Part shown: in pieces, positions 22,533 through 34,057 of the stretch
How the letters are laid out: every line of letters starts with the position of its first letter
Position numbering within the stretch: position 1 is the stretch's first letter
From: Apium graveolens
Taxonomy: Eukaryota; Streptophyta; Magnoliopsida; Apiales; Apiaceae
DNA length: 64,000 bases
Assembly (NCBI RefSeq): GCF_009905375.1
Contig: NC_133655.1
Location: forward strand, 36,322,203 to 36,386,202
Direction: 5' to 3'
Made by a program: the position numbers and the translations under genes
Notes under the pieces: generated by a model
Databases searched by the model: none
What the model saw: the letters and a program-made list of their open reading frames with translations, nothing else
Told to the model about the DNA's origin: nothing

Positions 22533-24996
22533 GTTACACAAGAAAGGGAACTATCCAAACTCAGAGGTTGCTTTCCTAACAGACCATATGATAGATGTTT
22601 TTGCCACTATCAATGCTCAATACGAAGAAGAAGAAGAAGAAGCTAAAAATGCACCTGAAGCTGAAGATGAACCTCAAGCTGTAAATGACCCACAGGAAAA
22701 CATTGATCATGAACCTGAAGAAAATATGAATACAGAAGCAGATCAACCTGATCCTAAGCATGGTGATCAAGCAGAGGCTGAAGTTGGACAAGAAGCTGAA
22801 CATGAAGATTCTCCACAACCTCAACCTGAAGTTGCTAGTCCACCACATCAAGCTGCTGAGTCTACTCATTCTAATACATCTGTCTACAGACCAGTCTTCT
22901 CAGGTATGGGTACTTCTGCTATGAGTCATACTTTTGAAGCATGCTCTGATTTCATTAGCATAGATCAATTACACCTTGATTCTCAGCACACACAGCTACT
23001 TATTGAACAAGTAGATAGGCTAGGGAGTGAATTTGGCATGCCACAAATTCATAACCACCCTCTAGAGCCCAACCAAACACCATCAACTCTCCTAGCTCAA
23101 ACCCTGGAGTATAAGGACCCCATGCAAATAGAGGGAGAAACTGCACTAGATGCAGCAAAAAAGGAAGGTACTTTGAGAGAACCCACGGCTCTATCTCCTA
23201 TGAAGCAAAGTAGTGAACATCCTGAGACAACTGTAAATCTCCAGGTATCTTCTCAAAAGGATTCTCTGGCTAAAAAGGCAACTACACAGTTACTAGATCT
23301 ATCTTCTCAACAAGGTAGATCTATTGAAATTCACCCATCAGCTACGACATCCTATAACGAGTCAAACACCTTATCCAATATCCAAGCTCTTGAAGCTTTA
23401 AATGAGTCGATTAGAAGAGTACTATTTAGTGAGGAAGTATTGACGGAAACAGGGGATTCAACCATTTTACGGTTAGAATATCCTGTTCAAGATCCTTCAA
23501 TGGATCAACTGCCTTCACAAGTGTTAGGAGAGAGTGCTGTAATCGCTGCCAAACCTAGCACAACACTTACCTCCCCAGGACTAATAAACCTGGATACATC
23601 TATGGATAGTGGATCCGACGTAGGCGCGGATCGGCAACCCATTGGCGATGAACCAGATTTAACTGGTGAGCCTGAGGGGAATATATCTTCACAGATACAA
23701 CGGGAAGATGGGGATGAGATGCCAAATATGAAGGCCCCAGTGCTCCCCCCAGAGATTCTAACTCTGGATGAGTCATCTCTAGATGACAGGCAACTTGTCT
23801 CAGACAAGGATCGGGATTTGCGAACTCCCATTGCACCACTGCTGACCTCCTTAAGGATGGCTCCAATGTCTTCTGCAGGTACACTTGGAACTCGGAGCTT
23901 TGAGCGGAGTGAACTTGTGAGAACGAGTGACACACATGACCTTAAACCGAGTGATAGAGTGCTAAGCGATACACTACGAGAAGTCTGTGAGACACCTACC
24001 ATCCAAACTACACCTATAGATCTATCAAACTATGTCACTAAATATTATCTTAAAGAGCAGCTAGCTTTCAAAGACAGTTATCTCAAGGAACAACTGGCTC
24101 TTAAAGATCAACACTTTCAGAAAGAACTATCTCTCAGAGATCATCAGATCGCCAGTCTTTCTGATCAACTTGAACATCAGCAAGCAGCATTCGCTAGTTT
24201 ACGGGAATTCGTTGAACGATATCTCTCTCATATAGGAAAAGGAAAAGCAATTGCCAACACTGAGCCAAAGATCTCAGTTAGCAAGCAAGCGCCGCTCGCG
24301 GTCTCATCTGAAGCAGCTTTTACCAGTACTGGGCCAATGACCTCAGTCAGTAAGCAACTGCATGTTTCTCTTGAGATCCCTGTTTCAATCTTACATGCTC
24401 AATCAACACCAGCTCTGAAGGATAACCCAACTGAGGGGGAGAAAAAGGTAGTAGAACAAGAAAAAGTAGATGTTGTTGTTAACCTACTTCAAGATGCCTT
24501 TCAGACTGCTGGTACTTATGATGAATTTGGAGATGAGATGGAGGAAGAACTAGAAGAGAGAATTGATGAAAGGGTGCTCCTCAAGGAAAGATTTTCTAAG
24601 GAGAGTGCAACATCTCAGGGGGAGCAATCAGGACATCTGAGCCAAATCATTACAACTCAGAGAAATCTACTGTCTCAGATATATGCTCCAAAACCCCTAT
24701 TCTCTGAAGATGATCTAGAAGAAGGTGAAATAGATGAAAGTGATGTTCCAATGGGGTGTGAGCCAAGATTCGAGAAAGTGGCTACAGAAGAAAGAAAGAT
24801 TATCTCAGAGGATGAAGAGTTTGAAGATGAAGATGCTTTCTCAGATGACTGTCTGTTCTATGGACTTCCAGAGAAAATAAATCGCTCTTATGTAGAGATC
24901 AAGAAGAAATGGAAAGATCAAAAGCAAGAATTCAAAGAGCCATTCAAAGAAGGAGGAATAGAGAAGAAAGAGAAGCATATCTTCGAGCTAACATGA
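22447..24996 (+). pseudogene. ORF3 of element A, central acidic region and coiled coil
   Basis: An 849-codon frame continuing ORF3 after a frameshift. Clear coding sense begins at DPPVLSQLLVTKLHKKGNYP and NSEVAFLTDHMIDVF. A Glu/Pro/Gln-rich acidic segment follows (22620-22860), then a long Ser/Thr-rich low-complexity stretch. A coiled coil at about 24030-24250 is made of short repeats of the type YLKEQLA(F/L)KD. Another acidic part lies near the end (EDDLEEGEIDESD). No enzyme motif, zinc finger or membrane helix is seen. The layout suggests a structural or scaffold protein. It overlaps the next frame by 88 bases because of a second frameshift near 24900-24990. Confidence 0.55.
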
Positions 24997-26225
24997 AAGG
25001 AAGCAAATGGGAAGATATAAGGAAGAAAATGGATAAACCAGAAATATATCACTATTTAGACCCTGGTAACTCTAATCTGCTGAGAACTGTGGAACATTAT
25101 AGAAAAGAACATGATAACATCCATGAGTTCTATGATCAATTCAGCAAAATAATTACTGGAACTACTGTGAACATTCTGAAGAATGGATGGAGAATCACTA
25201 TCAATCACAGAGATGGTCTACAGATGAAGGTGTCTACCAGTGTACTGAAAATGTTGAACATTGTTGAACTATTTGTCCTAGCATCAAAAATCCCATGGCT
25301 GAAATCGAATGAGAAAGAATACTTCAGAGACAAACTTTGGAGAATGATGATGGATGTATCTCCTCAAGCATTTATGTATCCATTTGTGATCAAAGTCTTT
25401 ACAGGTGGTAGGATGCAAAACATCACCATGTCTGACCAACACATAAGAACCATTCGTTATCTACAACTTACTTTCCTGGAAAGTCAACTCAGGAGCAAAA
25501 GAGCTAAACTGGTAGCTCCAGGTGTTAAGAGATCTGAAGCAGGCCTCAAAGCTGCTGAAGTTCTATATGCTTATAGGCTCAATGATAAGATGATCAGACA
25601 CACAGAGAAGGATATGAAGAAGATTACGAGAGCGTATCATGAGATGGTGTTCATCAATGGGGAAACAGAGATTAATCTTCTGAAAGATAATGAACCCATA
25701 ATCAGCACTGACAGTGAAGGGGAGTTAGTCTTTAGAATCAACAAAAGCAATATCAGAATCAAAGACTTCAGGACAAGTGAATCAGACTCAATATAGCAAG
25801 CCTTGATGGATGTCAAACTATCTACATGCAAAGAAGACAAGGTTGCTTTGATTCCTATCATAAAGGTACTTGATGAAGTGATGGAGGAAGAATCAATCAA
25901 TGACACCAAGAGAGTATGAGGACATCCTAAAAGGATAACAGTCTTCGCAATATCCAGAAAATCATCTCTATTGTTTGATCTTGTTCCTAAATGCACCAAA
26001 GTCAAATACCTTGAGATAATTCTTCATGAACTGAATAATCCACCTCCAGTCAATGCACTTGAGATAGAAGCTCGTGATTGTGTGCAAGCTAGATTGAATG
26101 AGCTAAAAGAGTCTCCTCCAAAACCTTCAGTTCCTAAGAAGAAAGCCTCTAAGAGAAAATCCGATCAGCCTCAAAAAGAAGAAGGAAGCAGGAAGCAGAA
26201 GAAGACAAAGACAAAGAAGACATAG
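24909..26225 (+). pseudogene. ORF3 of element A, C-terminal domain
   Basis: The frame runs from a very basic/acidic helix (RRRNREEREAYLRANMKG) into a folded-looking domain: WEDIRKKMDKPEIYHYLDPGN, HEFYDQFSKIITGT, GWRITINHRDGLQMKVSTSVLKM and LFVLASKIPWLK. It is interrupted in frame by TAG at 25794-25796 (TAG CAA) and by TGA near 25918. It continues after both with readable protein (FDLVPKCTKVKYLEIILHEL) and ends in a Lys-rich tail that looks like a nuclear-localisation or nucleic-acid-binding end (KKKASKRKSD, KKTKTKKT). TGA may derive from CGA. Family not recognised beyond being the end of this element type's ORF3. Confidence 0.55.
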
Positions 26226-26411
26226 AGTATATGTTCAGGCTAGAGGAACACTTCTTTGTAATTTGTATCTTAAGAAATCTGGAAATGAATATGTAATCCA
26301 GAATGTATTTAATATCTTTATATGTTTTATAGTTCGTACTTTTTCTTATTATCAGTTGAGTTATCCTTAGGGATTTACTTGTCGAACTCTAACAATCAAA
26401 TAGGGGGAGAT
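26226..26411 (+). other. 3' untranslated region and polypurine tract of element A
   Basis: AT-rich sequence after ORF3, ending in TAGGGGGAGA at 26401-26410, one base before the LTR start. This is the expected plus-strand primer of a copia element. Confidence 0.8.
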
Positions 26412-27624
26412 TGTAAAGCATAATATAATGTAACATGTAATCGAGGATTTATAACTCCACATGAAAACAGAAACAGATAAACAATATTAAACTGTGAAGC
26501 ACAGGATCCCTTCAGATGAAGATAGGATGAACACAAAGAACCAAATGATGTGATTGATTCATTAAGTCCTTTAACAGATCATGGGAAGAAGTTCATTGTT
26601 ATGTTCAAGCATCCATGAAGAATAAGACATCAAAGGGCTTTAGACATCAGTTGCATGTATTGATCTCAAGTGTTAATAGATCAAGGGTTCAGTGATAGAA
26701 GCAATGGATAAACATCAGTCTGTATCAACTCAGGAACACAAGATAAATTGAATTAGGATCCTCACAATGCTAGCTGTTTGTGAACCAGACCAGTGCACCA
26801 AACATCAGCATTCAAGAAAGTAATTTGTTTCAATTAACAGAAGAAAAATGATTGATACATTGAAGAATGGTTTGACACAGAGCCAAAAATATTCTAAGTC
26901 ATGACAGCTCTCTCTAACCTGTCACCACAGAAGTTGTAACCACAGAGAAATTACTCTAAGGCAACTATATAGCCATAGAGTTGTCGCCACAGAAGTTGTA
27001 ACCACAGAGAAATTGCTCTAAGGTAACTCTGTCGCCACAGAAGTTGTAACCACAGAGAAATTACTCTAAGGCAACTCTATCTCCATAGAGTTGTCGCCAC
27101 AGAAGCTGTAACCATAGAGAATTGTTCAAGGCAACTTTGTCGCCATAGAGTTGTCGCCACAGAGCTTTCGCCATAGAGGAAGCACAGGGGAAAGCTTGTC
27201 GCCACAGAGCTGTCGCCATAGATGAGTTATTCACATAATTGAATGCAGCAAAATTAATGAATTGTGTGGACAATAATTGGCCACCACTCCATTGAATTTT
27301 GAAATACTACAAAGTAGCAATTGAATGTAATTCATTCAGTTAGTTATCTTCTTCATCAAACACAGAAAGTTTACGAGAGCTCCATTAAAGCTTCATATTT
27401 ATTATCCTTGTAAACATATTGGTATGCTCCTGAATTTATTATAGCTAATCAATACTTTGATTAGATTGTAGCAACCTCAAGGTTTATATAAATAAAACAA
27501 TATATTCCTCGAATTGTTTTGTGTTGTTTTTGATTCCGTACTTTTAACGAAGAACTTGAAATGAATCGAAAAAGATTGTAGGTATCGTATTCAACCCCCC
27601 TTGTATGATACTTTGGGACTAACA
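26412..27624 (+). repeat. 3' LTR of SIRE element A
   Basis: 1,213 bp from TGTAAAGCATAA to GGGACTAACA. The C-rich CAACCCCCCTTGT motif near its end is shared with the other SIRE LTRs here. The partner 5' LTR lies left of the window, so the age cannot be estimated. Sequence to its right is gag of element B on the other strand; the expected target duplication is GACTC (27625-27629). Confidence 0.87.
26889..27225 (+). repeat. Minisatellite in the LTR of element A
   Basis: Five or more imperfect units built from GTCGCCACAGAAGTTGTAAC and CACAGAGAAATTACTCTAAG-type pieces (partly CGCCATAGAG). The array is introduced by TTCTAAGTCATGACAGCTCTC, which resembles the TCTAAGTCAT...CTCT part of the array at 19893-20285. 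It lies in the part of the LTR expected to be U3. Confidence 0.8.
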
Positions 27625-27639
27625 GACTCTCATCATCCA

Positions 27640-29259
27640 TCGAGTCTACATCTGTTAGCAATCCTTCAACCAAATTGGATTACAGCTTCTCCTTATTCTT
27701 CTTCTAGGCTGCATCACAAAAAGACTCAATACCTTGAACTTTGGTGATTTGAGTATGAACATCTCTAGATGTTTTCCATGCCTTAATCACCTCTTGTTCT
27801 CGTTCAAGCTGCTTCTTCAAAATCTCTTATTTCTTAAAGGACTTAGTTAATTCCTCCTTAGCAATCTTACATTCTATTCTCAATTTCTCAAATTCAATAA
27901 AATGAGACTCTAGCACATTATTCCTCTCACTTAAAAACAACTTATTTTCTTTTATTTTAGCATTTTCCTTAGTGAGGGACTTAAGTGTAACACGCAAATG
28001 ATATAATTCTGTAGACATATCATTTATTGCATCATTACACTCAGCTTTAGATAAATGTGCAAGGTTAGTGGTGATTACCTGATTACTTGAATAACTTGTC
28101 TCTGTTTCATCAGACTTGGCCATTAGGGCTAGATTGACATAGCTGACATCCTCATCATCATCCAGACCATATGTTGCCCAGTCATTTTCTTATGTAATGA
28201 AAGCCCTTTCCTTTTGTTTGAGCAACTCAAAATACTTCTGTTTATAATCCACAGGCTCAAACTTCTTCTTGCTGGAATCTGACTTTCTACACTCACTCGC
28301 AAAGTGCCCTGCCAAGCCACATTTGAAACATTTGAATTTTGATTTATCCACCATGTTTCTATTTGGCTTAGCTGCTCCAAAGTTCTTTTTGAACTTGAGC
28401 TTGGCAAATTTTCTGGAAAGAAATGCTAGATGTTCATCAATGTCATCCATATCATCTTGGCTCAAAGAATCTTCATTTTCTGCTACCAGCCCATTGCCCT
28501 TGTTTTCACAGACCTTTGAAATAGACTCAACAGCTTCTATCTTCATCTTCTTCTCTTTCTCTAACTCAGCAACCAGTGCAATGGATCCTTCTTTCTTCTT
28601 TCCTCTCTTCATTCTCTCATCTTGCTCTATTTCAAGCTCATAAGTTTTCAGGATGCCATACAGTCTCTCCAAAGTAAACTCCTTATAATCTTGAGAGTTT
28701 CTCAATGAGTCTGTCATTGGTTTCCATTCCTTTGGAAGAGATCTAAGGAACTTGAGATTGGAGTCTTTTGTCTGATAGACTCTTCCATGTAACTTCAAAG
28801 CATGCAGTAGTTTTTGAAACCTACTAAAGATGTCAGTGAGAGATTCACTATCTTCATAATGAAAGTGCTCATATTGCTGAATTAGCAGCTGCATCTTTTT
28901 TCTCTAACTTGTTCAGTGCCATCACAAATTATTTGAATGGTGTCCCAAACCTTCTTGGCTGTCTTGCAATTGATGATGTTGTCAAACATGTCACCATCAA
29001 CTCTATTGAACAGAATATTCATGGCCTTCTTGTCTTTCCTGACTTGTTCAATATGAGGATCTGACCATTCATGTCTTGGCTTGGGAACTGATGGCTCATT
29101 TCCAATTGTAGCTCTCACTGGTACATGAGGACCTCTCTCTATGCAATCCACATAGGCCTCATCTTGAGAAAGTAAATGAAGATGCATATTTACCTTCCAG
29201 TGATGGTAATTATCTTTGTCCAGAAAAGGAATCTTGACTCCAACATCCTTCTTGTTCAT
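27640..29259 (-). pseudogene. gag of SIRE element B
   Basis: It begins MNKKDVGVKIPFLDKDNYHHW, a copia gag N-terminus, with KKAMNILFNRVDGDMFDNI and TAKKVWDTIQ. A frameshift in an A-run near 28888 leads to YEHFHYEDSESLTDIFSRFQKLLHAL, FLRSLPKEWKPMTDSLR and a C-X2-C-X4-H-X4-C knuckle (CFKCGLAGHFASEC, about 28300-28345). TAA at 28190-28192 stops the frame where Gln fits. It continues with DDDEDVSYVNLALMA and a coiled coil (27830-28060), stops again at 27827, and the trace ends at VEGLLTDVDSMDDES against element A. The product would package element RNA. Confidence 0.87.
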
Positions 29260-29305
29260 CTTGCTATTTGTTGTGATCTTTAAACTCTTTGTTCTTCAAG
29301 TGCTT

Positions 29306-29318
29306 GCTCTGATACCAA
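29306..29318 (-). other. Primer binding site of element B
   Basis: TTGGTATCAGAGC on the minus strand, one base after the LTR end at 29320. tRNA-Met type, as usual for copia elements. Confidence 0.9.
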
Positions 29319-29319
29319 T

Positions 29320-29534
29320 TGTTAGTCCCTAATAATGCAACAAGAATTACAGAAGGGGGGTTGAATGGAATTATTGAAACTTTTTCTGAATTATAAAATG
29401 TTCTAACTCAAAATATATATGTAAGTGTTTCGATTTGCAAAGTGTGGAATGAGAAGTTAAAATGAATCAAAACACAAAGTAATAAAAAACACAAGTCTTT
29501 AAAACTTTCTGGTGGATTTGAATGCATCCACCAG

Positions 29535-29572
<38 letters not shown>

Positions 29573-30372
29573 CAAGAGAACCCTGTGTAGCTTGAATAGC
29601 TCACAACTGCTTACAAATATGAACAACTAAACTTACAGAGAAATGCTAAGGATACAGCTTACAATTATTTCTCTGAGAATGAATTAGCTTAGTCTTGTTG
29701 TTGTTCTATTTGCTACTCTTGGTTTATATATCACCAAGATTACACAGTAATTAGACAAGATAATAAAACAAAACCTATCAAGTCTAATACTATGCTGCTT
29801 CACTACTCTATTCCAGCATCTTTGAAGATCTTCATAATAGCATGGAAATGGTAATACTTCTTTATTCTCAAAAACCCAGTTCAGTAGGCTACCACATTCC
29901 TTTTGCAAACACTCAACGCATGTGACTATGTTGTTGTCAACGGATGTTTGAATTGATCATCTGTCGGGTACTTGATCATCCGTCGAGTTGCGTTGTTGAT
30001 CATCCGTCGAGTTGCTTTGTTGATCATCCGTCGGGTAGCTATTTGGCACTTGACTTCATTTCATTTATGCAGAATTACAAGACATCATCTATTTAAAATT
30101 AATCAACCTATTATGCATATCTAATTAAAGTCAACATGACTTATAAGCTACTACAGAATCTATACAAACTTGTTTGCAGAAATGTGCTACATGACTTATT
30201 GTTACATAAGCTACTCACTCAATGGATGTCAAATCATCATTCGTCAGGACTATATTGAGTCATCCATCAGGACTATATCTGATCATCCGTCGAGTGCTAC
30301 ATTTTTTACTAAGTTAAATCTACTAAGGTGTTTTGTTAATGAAATCATCAAGTTCACAACATATTCCCAACA
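29320..30372 (-). repeat. 5' LTR of SIRE element B
   Basis: 1,053 bp. In minus orientation it starts TGTTGGGAATATGTTG, a start well known in SIRE LTRs, and ends GGGACTAACA. It contains a (TA)n run (29536-29572) and repeats of a GATCATCCGTCGAGT type at 29940-30045 and 30233-30297. Target duplication expected: GAAGG at 30373-30377, partner outside the window. Confidence 0.88.
29940..30297 (-). repeat. CGACGGATGATCAA repeats in U3 of LTR B
   Basis: Four close copies of TTGATCATCCGTCGAGT/GGGT (plus strand) at 29940-30045, spaced 24-32 bases, and further copies at 30233-30297. In the element's orientation they lie upstream of the expected transcription start, in U3. Confidence 0.8.
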
Positions 30373-30750
30373 GAAGGTATGGAGGAAATGGCTTTCCCGA
30401 AGAGGATGCGATAGATATCCAAGTGAAGCCAAATGGAGAAGTTCATGCCCATTATTTTGTGGAGGATCCGAAGGAAGAAGAAACTCGTGTGACAAATACC
30501 TATGCTTTTGTGTTGGGGAATGTTTCGAGAATTCGTAGTGTGGAAGAAGTCATGGTGAATCATGAAGGAGATCTTGTGCAGGGGGAAGTTAATGGAGAAA
30601 AATTGGAAGGAAGAAGTGAATCCTTTCAAATTTTGAATAACCTTCCTGAGGTTGATGCTCCCCTAAAGAAGGATGCACCCTCAAGGAATGAAATGCTGAA
30701 AAGTTCATGGGAGGTTAATGCTCCTCCAAGGGAGGACGTGCCCTCATGAT
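30373..30750 (+). pseudogene. ORF fragment of the probable Tat element, unknown domain
   Basis: The open frame reads RYGGNGFPEEDAIDIQVKPNGEV, HYFVEDPKEEETRV, NTYAFVLGNVSRIRSVEEVM and then enters EVDAPLKKDAPS-type repeats, ending at TGA 30747-30749. The ATG usable upstream lies inside LTR B, so the true start is lost. I do not recognise the N-terminal segment. The frame continues with further EVDAP repeats after the stop, so the repeat array was once coding. Confidence 0.4.
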
Positions 30751-31720
30751 GTACAATGTTGGAAGAATTGCCTTGTCCTGAGGTTGATGCTCCTCCAAGG
30801 GAGGGTGCGCCCCTAGGCTCTACAATGGCTGAAACTTTGCCTTGTCCTGAGGTAGATGCTCCCATTAATTAGGACGCGCCCTTAAGTGAAAAGATGATGA
30901 TCAAATATCCTTAGGATTTTGAGTTTGATCCAGATTTAATAATTCCTCCAAAATATTGACTTGGAAGATATTTTATGAAGTTTTGTTGAAGAGGCTCTAG
31001 AAACCTTCCAAAAATATTGGTCTTGTAATTAGTTATGATACATGAAGGTTTTTTAGAAAACCCTTGTCAAGGTAACTTGCTCCTCTTAGAGAGGACGCGC
31101 CCTGCAAGAATGAAGATCCTTGTCGAGATAGAAGCTCCTCCTAGAGAGGACGCACCCTCCAAGGATGAAGACCTTGTCGAGGCAGACGCTCCTCTTAGAG
31201 AGATGCACCCTCCAAGGATGAAAACCCTTATTGAGGTAACTCGCTCTTATTAGAGAGGATGCGCCCTGCGAGGATAAGATCCTTGTCGAGGTAGACACTC
31301 CTCTTTGTAAGGACGAGGGATAAAAACCCTTGTTGAGATAAGTCGCTCCTCTTAGAGAGATACGCCCTCAAAGGATGAAAATCTTTGTCGAGGTAACTCG
31401 CTCATCTTAGAGAGGACACGCCCTGCAAGAATGAAGATCCTTGTCAGGGTAGAAGCTCCACTTAGGGAGGACGCGCCCTCCAAGATGGAGATTTTGTCGA
31501 GGTGGACGCTCCTCGTTGTGAGGACACGCCCTCCAAGAATAAAAACCCTTTTCAAGGTAACTCACTCCTCATAAGGAGGATGTGCCCTCCAAAGATTATT
31601 TCCCTTGTCGAGGTAAGTCGCTCCTCTTTTAAAGGACGCGTTCTCAAGGATAAATACCTTGTCCAAATAGATGCTTCTTTTACAGAGGATGCACACTCGG
31701 GGGGTAAGACGCCTATGATT
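30640..31720 (+). repeat. Minisatellite encoding EVDAP-type repeats
   Basis: About 15 imperfect units of 54-72 bp built on GTAGACGCTCCTCTTAGAG and GGACGCGCCCTCCAAGGATG. The inferred unit is about 18 residues: V-E-V-D-A-P-L-R-E-D-A-P-S-K-D-E-D-L. Units become more degenerate and out of frame after about 30890. The GC-rich GACGCGCCCTC core stands out against the AT-rich surroundings. Isolated copies of the core continue to about 32680, inside the LTR. Confidence 0.82.
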
Positions 31721-32327
31721 ACTTTTGTGGCATCACATAGTGCCCCAGGCATAAGATAGACACATTTTCCTCAAAATCAGGGAAATGACCAAATTCGAGG
31801 ATACAATCGACTTCTAGAAAATCCATTCGAGAAGATACCTCCTTATAAGATCAAATAGGTAGCCCTATATTCTGGTCACGCTTCCCCCTCATAGCACACT
31901 CTTCTATAATGTTATTCATAGGAGAATGCCTAGTATGCTTATTATTGTGCTTATTTCATTAATGGAACTTTTTATTGAGGACCCGTCAATGATTTTAGGT
32001 GTGCGCAAAAAAGGCTATTATAGGATGAAATACCTGAGGATAATCTCAATAATATTGTCCTAAGCTTACACTTTGAAGTACGAAATATCTTGTGAGAGGT
32101 GCACACTTTTGTATAATATCTCTTGTTTCTTATGTCGAGTTAACTCATATAAGCTTAGAGATGTGGTACATATGTGGTAAACCTCTCTTGGTTGATAATG
32201 CGCCTTCATAGAGGAAGATGCGGAGGACGTACACTCATGAGATTGAAGGATGACACAAATTTTTGCTGGGATTTAGATATTAAAATTCCAATTTTGTTTT
32301 CAACTTCATATGGAATTCGGGGGTAGT
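31721..32327 (+). other. 3' untranslated stretch of the probable Tat element
   Basis: No open frame of note. It carries scattered single copies of the GGACGC core and ends in the polypurine tract before the LTR at 32328. Confidence 0.5.
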
Positions 32328-32873
32328 TGTTATAGCCAAAATTTGGTACTAAATCATCTCAAGTCAAATACAGGTCAATTGGAATCAAATTAGGACAAGA
32401 GAATGAAGAATTAAGTTTTAGACTACAAGATAGGAAGGATGGATGTGCCATAGGCCGAATATGCGCCCTTGTTGGGAGAAATATATGATATGGGCTGTAT
32501 GAAAGTAAGGTTACAACACAAGGAGTGGGTGTCCCCCATGGGGGGAGAACGCATCCTGGAAGCAGGATACGCCCTCATGAGAGGAAACATATAAGATGAA
32601 CTATCTACATATTTGGGTCACAATACAAGGGAGTTATTTACATTCCACAAGGTGAGGACGCGTCCTGTCCTTGGAGGATGCACGGTTTTGGATTTATTGG
32701 GATGGTTGGGCTTGTCCTCATCCAAGACAAGGAAAACAAAAGTGACCTCAGGACGAGGAAAACATGGAGAGAATAATGGAGATTGTTTCCACTGACATAT
32801 TTGTTGTGTATACTCTTTGAAAGATTCCCTCCTTGAGTCGGTCAAAGAGGGGGATGTCCGTGAAAACTTGAAG
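32328..32873 (+). repeat. Partial LTR of the probable Tat element
   Basis: It starts TGTTATAGCC two bases after a purine-rich tract. It is interrupted at 32873 by the Athila element (GCCTC duplication). The short piece at 42570-42605 may be its continuation, but the LTR end is not identified. Confidence 0.55.
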
Positions 32874-32878
32874 GCCTC

Positions 32879-33975
32879 TGTTAGGCGGAAAGACACGCGC
32901 TAATAATTCATGCAAGTATATGCGTTCGCAAGTAATATAGAATAATTTCTAGTTCGTTCCCACAGACACTCAGACTAATTATGTTCAATTAACACTTACT
33001 CACCAATGTATGATTACTTCTCAATGTCAAGACAATAACACGTAGAATTGATTAACTAATTATTAACTATAATTAACTACGAGAATTAAACACTTAATTA
33101 ACACTTAAATTAACAATATTAAACACACATGAGATCTTAACTTCACTACTACTTCCTTCAATAGTTATTGTTATTACCCTTAGCATGTAACGGTGATGAT
33201 ATTAATCGAACAACATGAAACTGATAAAAGCCAACTTTTGTTGTACTAATACCATTCTACCAAACATCCACAATTAAGATAGAAGTTGAATAGGCATCAA
33301 TTATGTTGAGACCCTATATGTCTACAGAATTTGACAACATAACGATTTAAGCACAAGTTATTCCTTATGATTACACAGGGCAAGTAAAACGGTTAGAGTT
33401 ACCCACTAATCATGCATACACATACACGAACCTATGCTAGCATGGCAAGTTCTAAACCTCAAGATCCATTGTCGCTTCACAAGAGATTAACACCCTATCT
33501 TATATGTTCGCGACGCACATAAGACGAATAAGCGCAACCTATACTAGATATCATACAATCATCACACACTAAGGTATTAAACAACTAACTAAAGAATTCC
33601 ATAGTAAATCCGTCACGACCCCATGATCACGATTAGCCCATGATAAAACTCATCGTCACCATGGGTTCATATGAAAACATGATAATAACAGACAAGAATA
33701 ACTAATAAAACAACTTATTAAAACCAGAGTACATCACAAGAGTAATAAGGTTCAAAGTAAAGAAAACTAGCATCCACTGATACAACGAATAAAAGAATCA
33801 CAAGAAAACTATGCTTCCTCTTCTTCGTTGCGATGTGCTAAAATGGTCTTCTTCCTTCTCTCCTTGCTCCTCGATTGATACCATGATTCAACACACGTGA
33901 AACGTCTCTGAAAATTACTTATATAGAAGCCCCACAAGTCCCAGCTATCTCAGAAGTCAGAAGTCCAACAGAAAT
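32879..33975 (-). repeat. 3' LTR of Athila, missing its U3 end
   Basis: It matches 41113-42209 base for base in length (1,097 each), then diverges at AGAAAT. The remaining 355 bp of the complete LTR (42210-42564), which in element orientation is the 5' part, are absent. The sequence passes straight into the end of ORF3, so a deletion also removed the polypurine tract. Confidence 0.9.
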
Positions 33976-34057
33976 CTTCACTGTCCCCAGTGAAGGTAGT
34001 GAAGGTAGTAGAAAGGAACTCAGGGTATACCTACTCGGAGAAATCATCATCATCACC

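Larger units (their letters stand above)
1..27624 (+). mobile_element. SIRE-type Ty1/copia retrotransposon A, interrupted, 5' end outside window
   Basis: Domain order gag, protease, integrase, reverse transcriptase, RNase H is that of Ty1/copia (integrase before RT). The gag linker with a GKSWDD motif and the GPTKAWVPK motif before the protease are typical of the SIRE/Maximus lineage. After pol come a 1.3-kb spacer (solo LTR excluded), a long ORF3, a polypurine tract (26402-26410) and a 3' LTR ending in CTAACA at 27624. Two later insertions split it: a Tekay element at 4331-19185 and a solo LTR at 20609-21705. All coding parts carry lesions, so the copy is dead. That ORF3 belongs to the same element rests on continuous sequence, shared orientation and the absence of any LTR end between pol and ORF3. 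Confidence 0.8.
27625..30372 (-). mobile_element. SIRE-type copia element B, 5' part
   Basis: Minus-strand element with complete 5' LTR (29320-30372), primer site (29306-29318) and gag. The coding sequence stops at the edge of element A at 27624. The remainder (pol, 3' LTR) should lie left of element A's 5' end, outside the window, if A inserted into B. Confidence 0.83.
30373..32873 (+). mobile_element. 3' end of a gypsy element, probably Tat lineage
   Basis: Order: ORF fragment (30373-30750), coding-type minisatellite (about 30640-31720), untranslated stretch, polypurine tract GGAATTCGGGGGTAG (32312-32326), and LTR start TGTTATAGCCAAAATTTGG at 32328. Tandem repeats between coding region and 3' LTR, and this style of LTR start, fit the Tat (Ogre/Retand-like) group. 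No RT was available to confirm. Element B cuts it on the left and Athila cuts its LTR on the right at 32873/32878; LTR sequence presumably resumes at 42570. Confidence 0.55.

Noticed and set aside
23505..24002. 165-codon minus-strand frame inside ORF3
   Set aside because: Antisense to a Ser/Thr-rich low-complexity part of ORF3, which is the better-supported frame.
30640..31720. CRISPR-like array
   Set aside because: Units are contiguous, imperfect and coding-like, without unique spacers; plant retrotransposon context.
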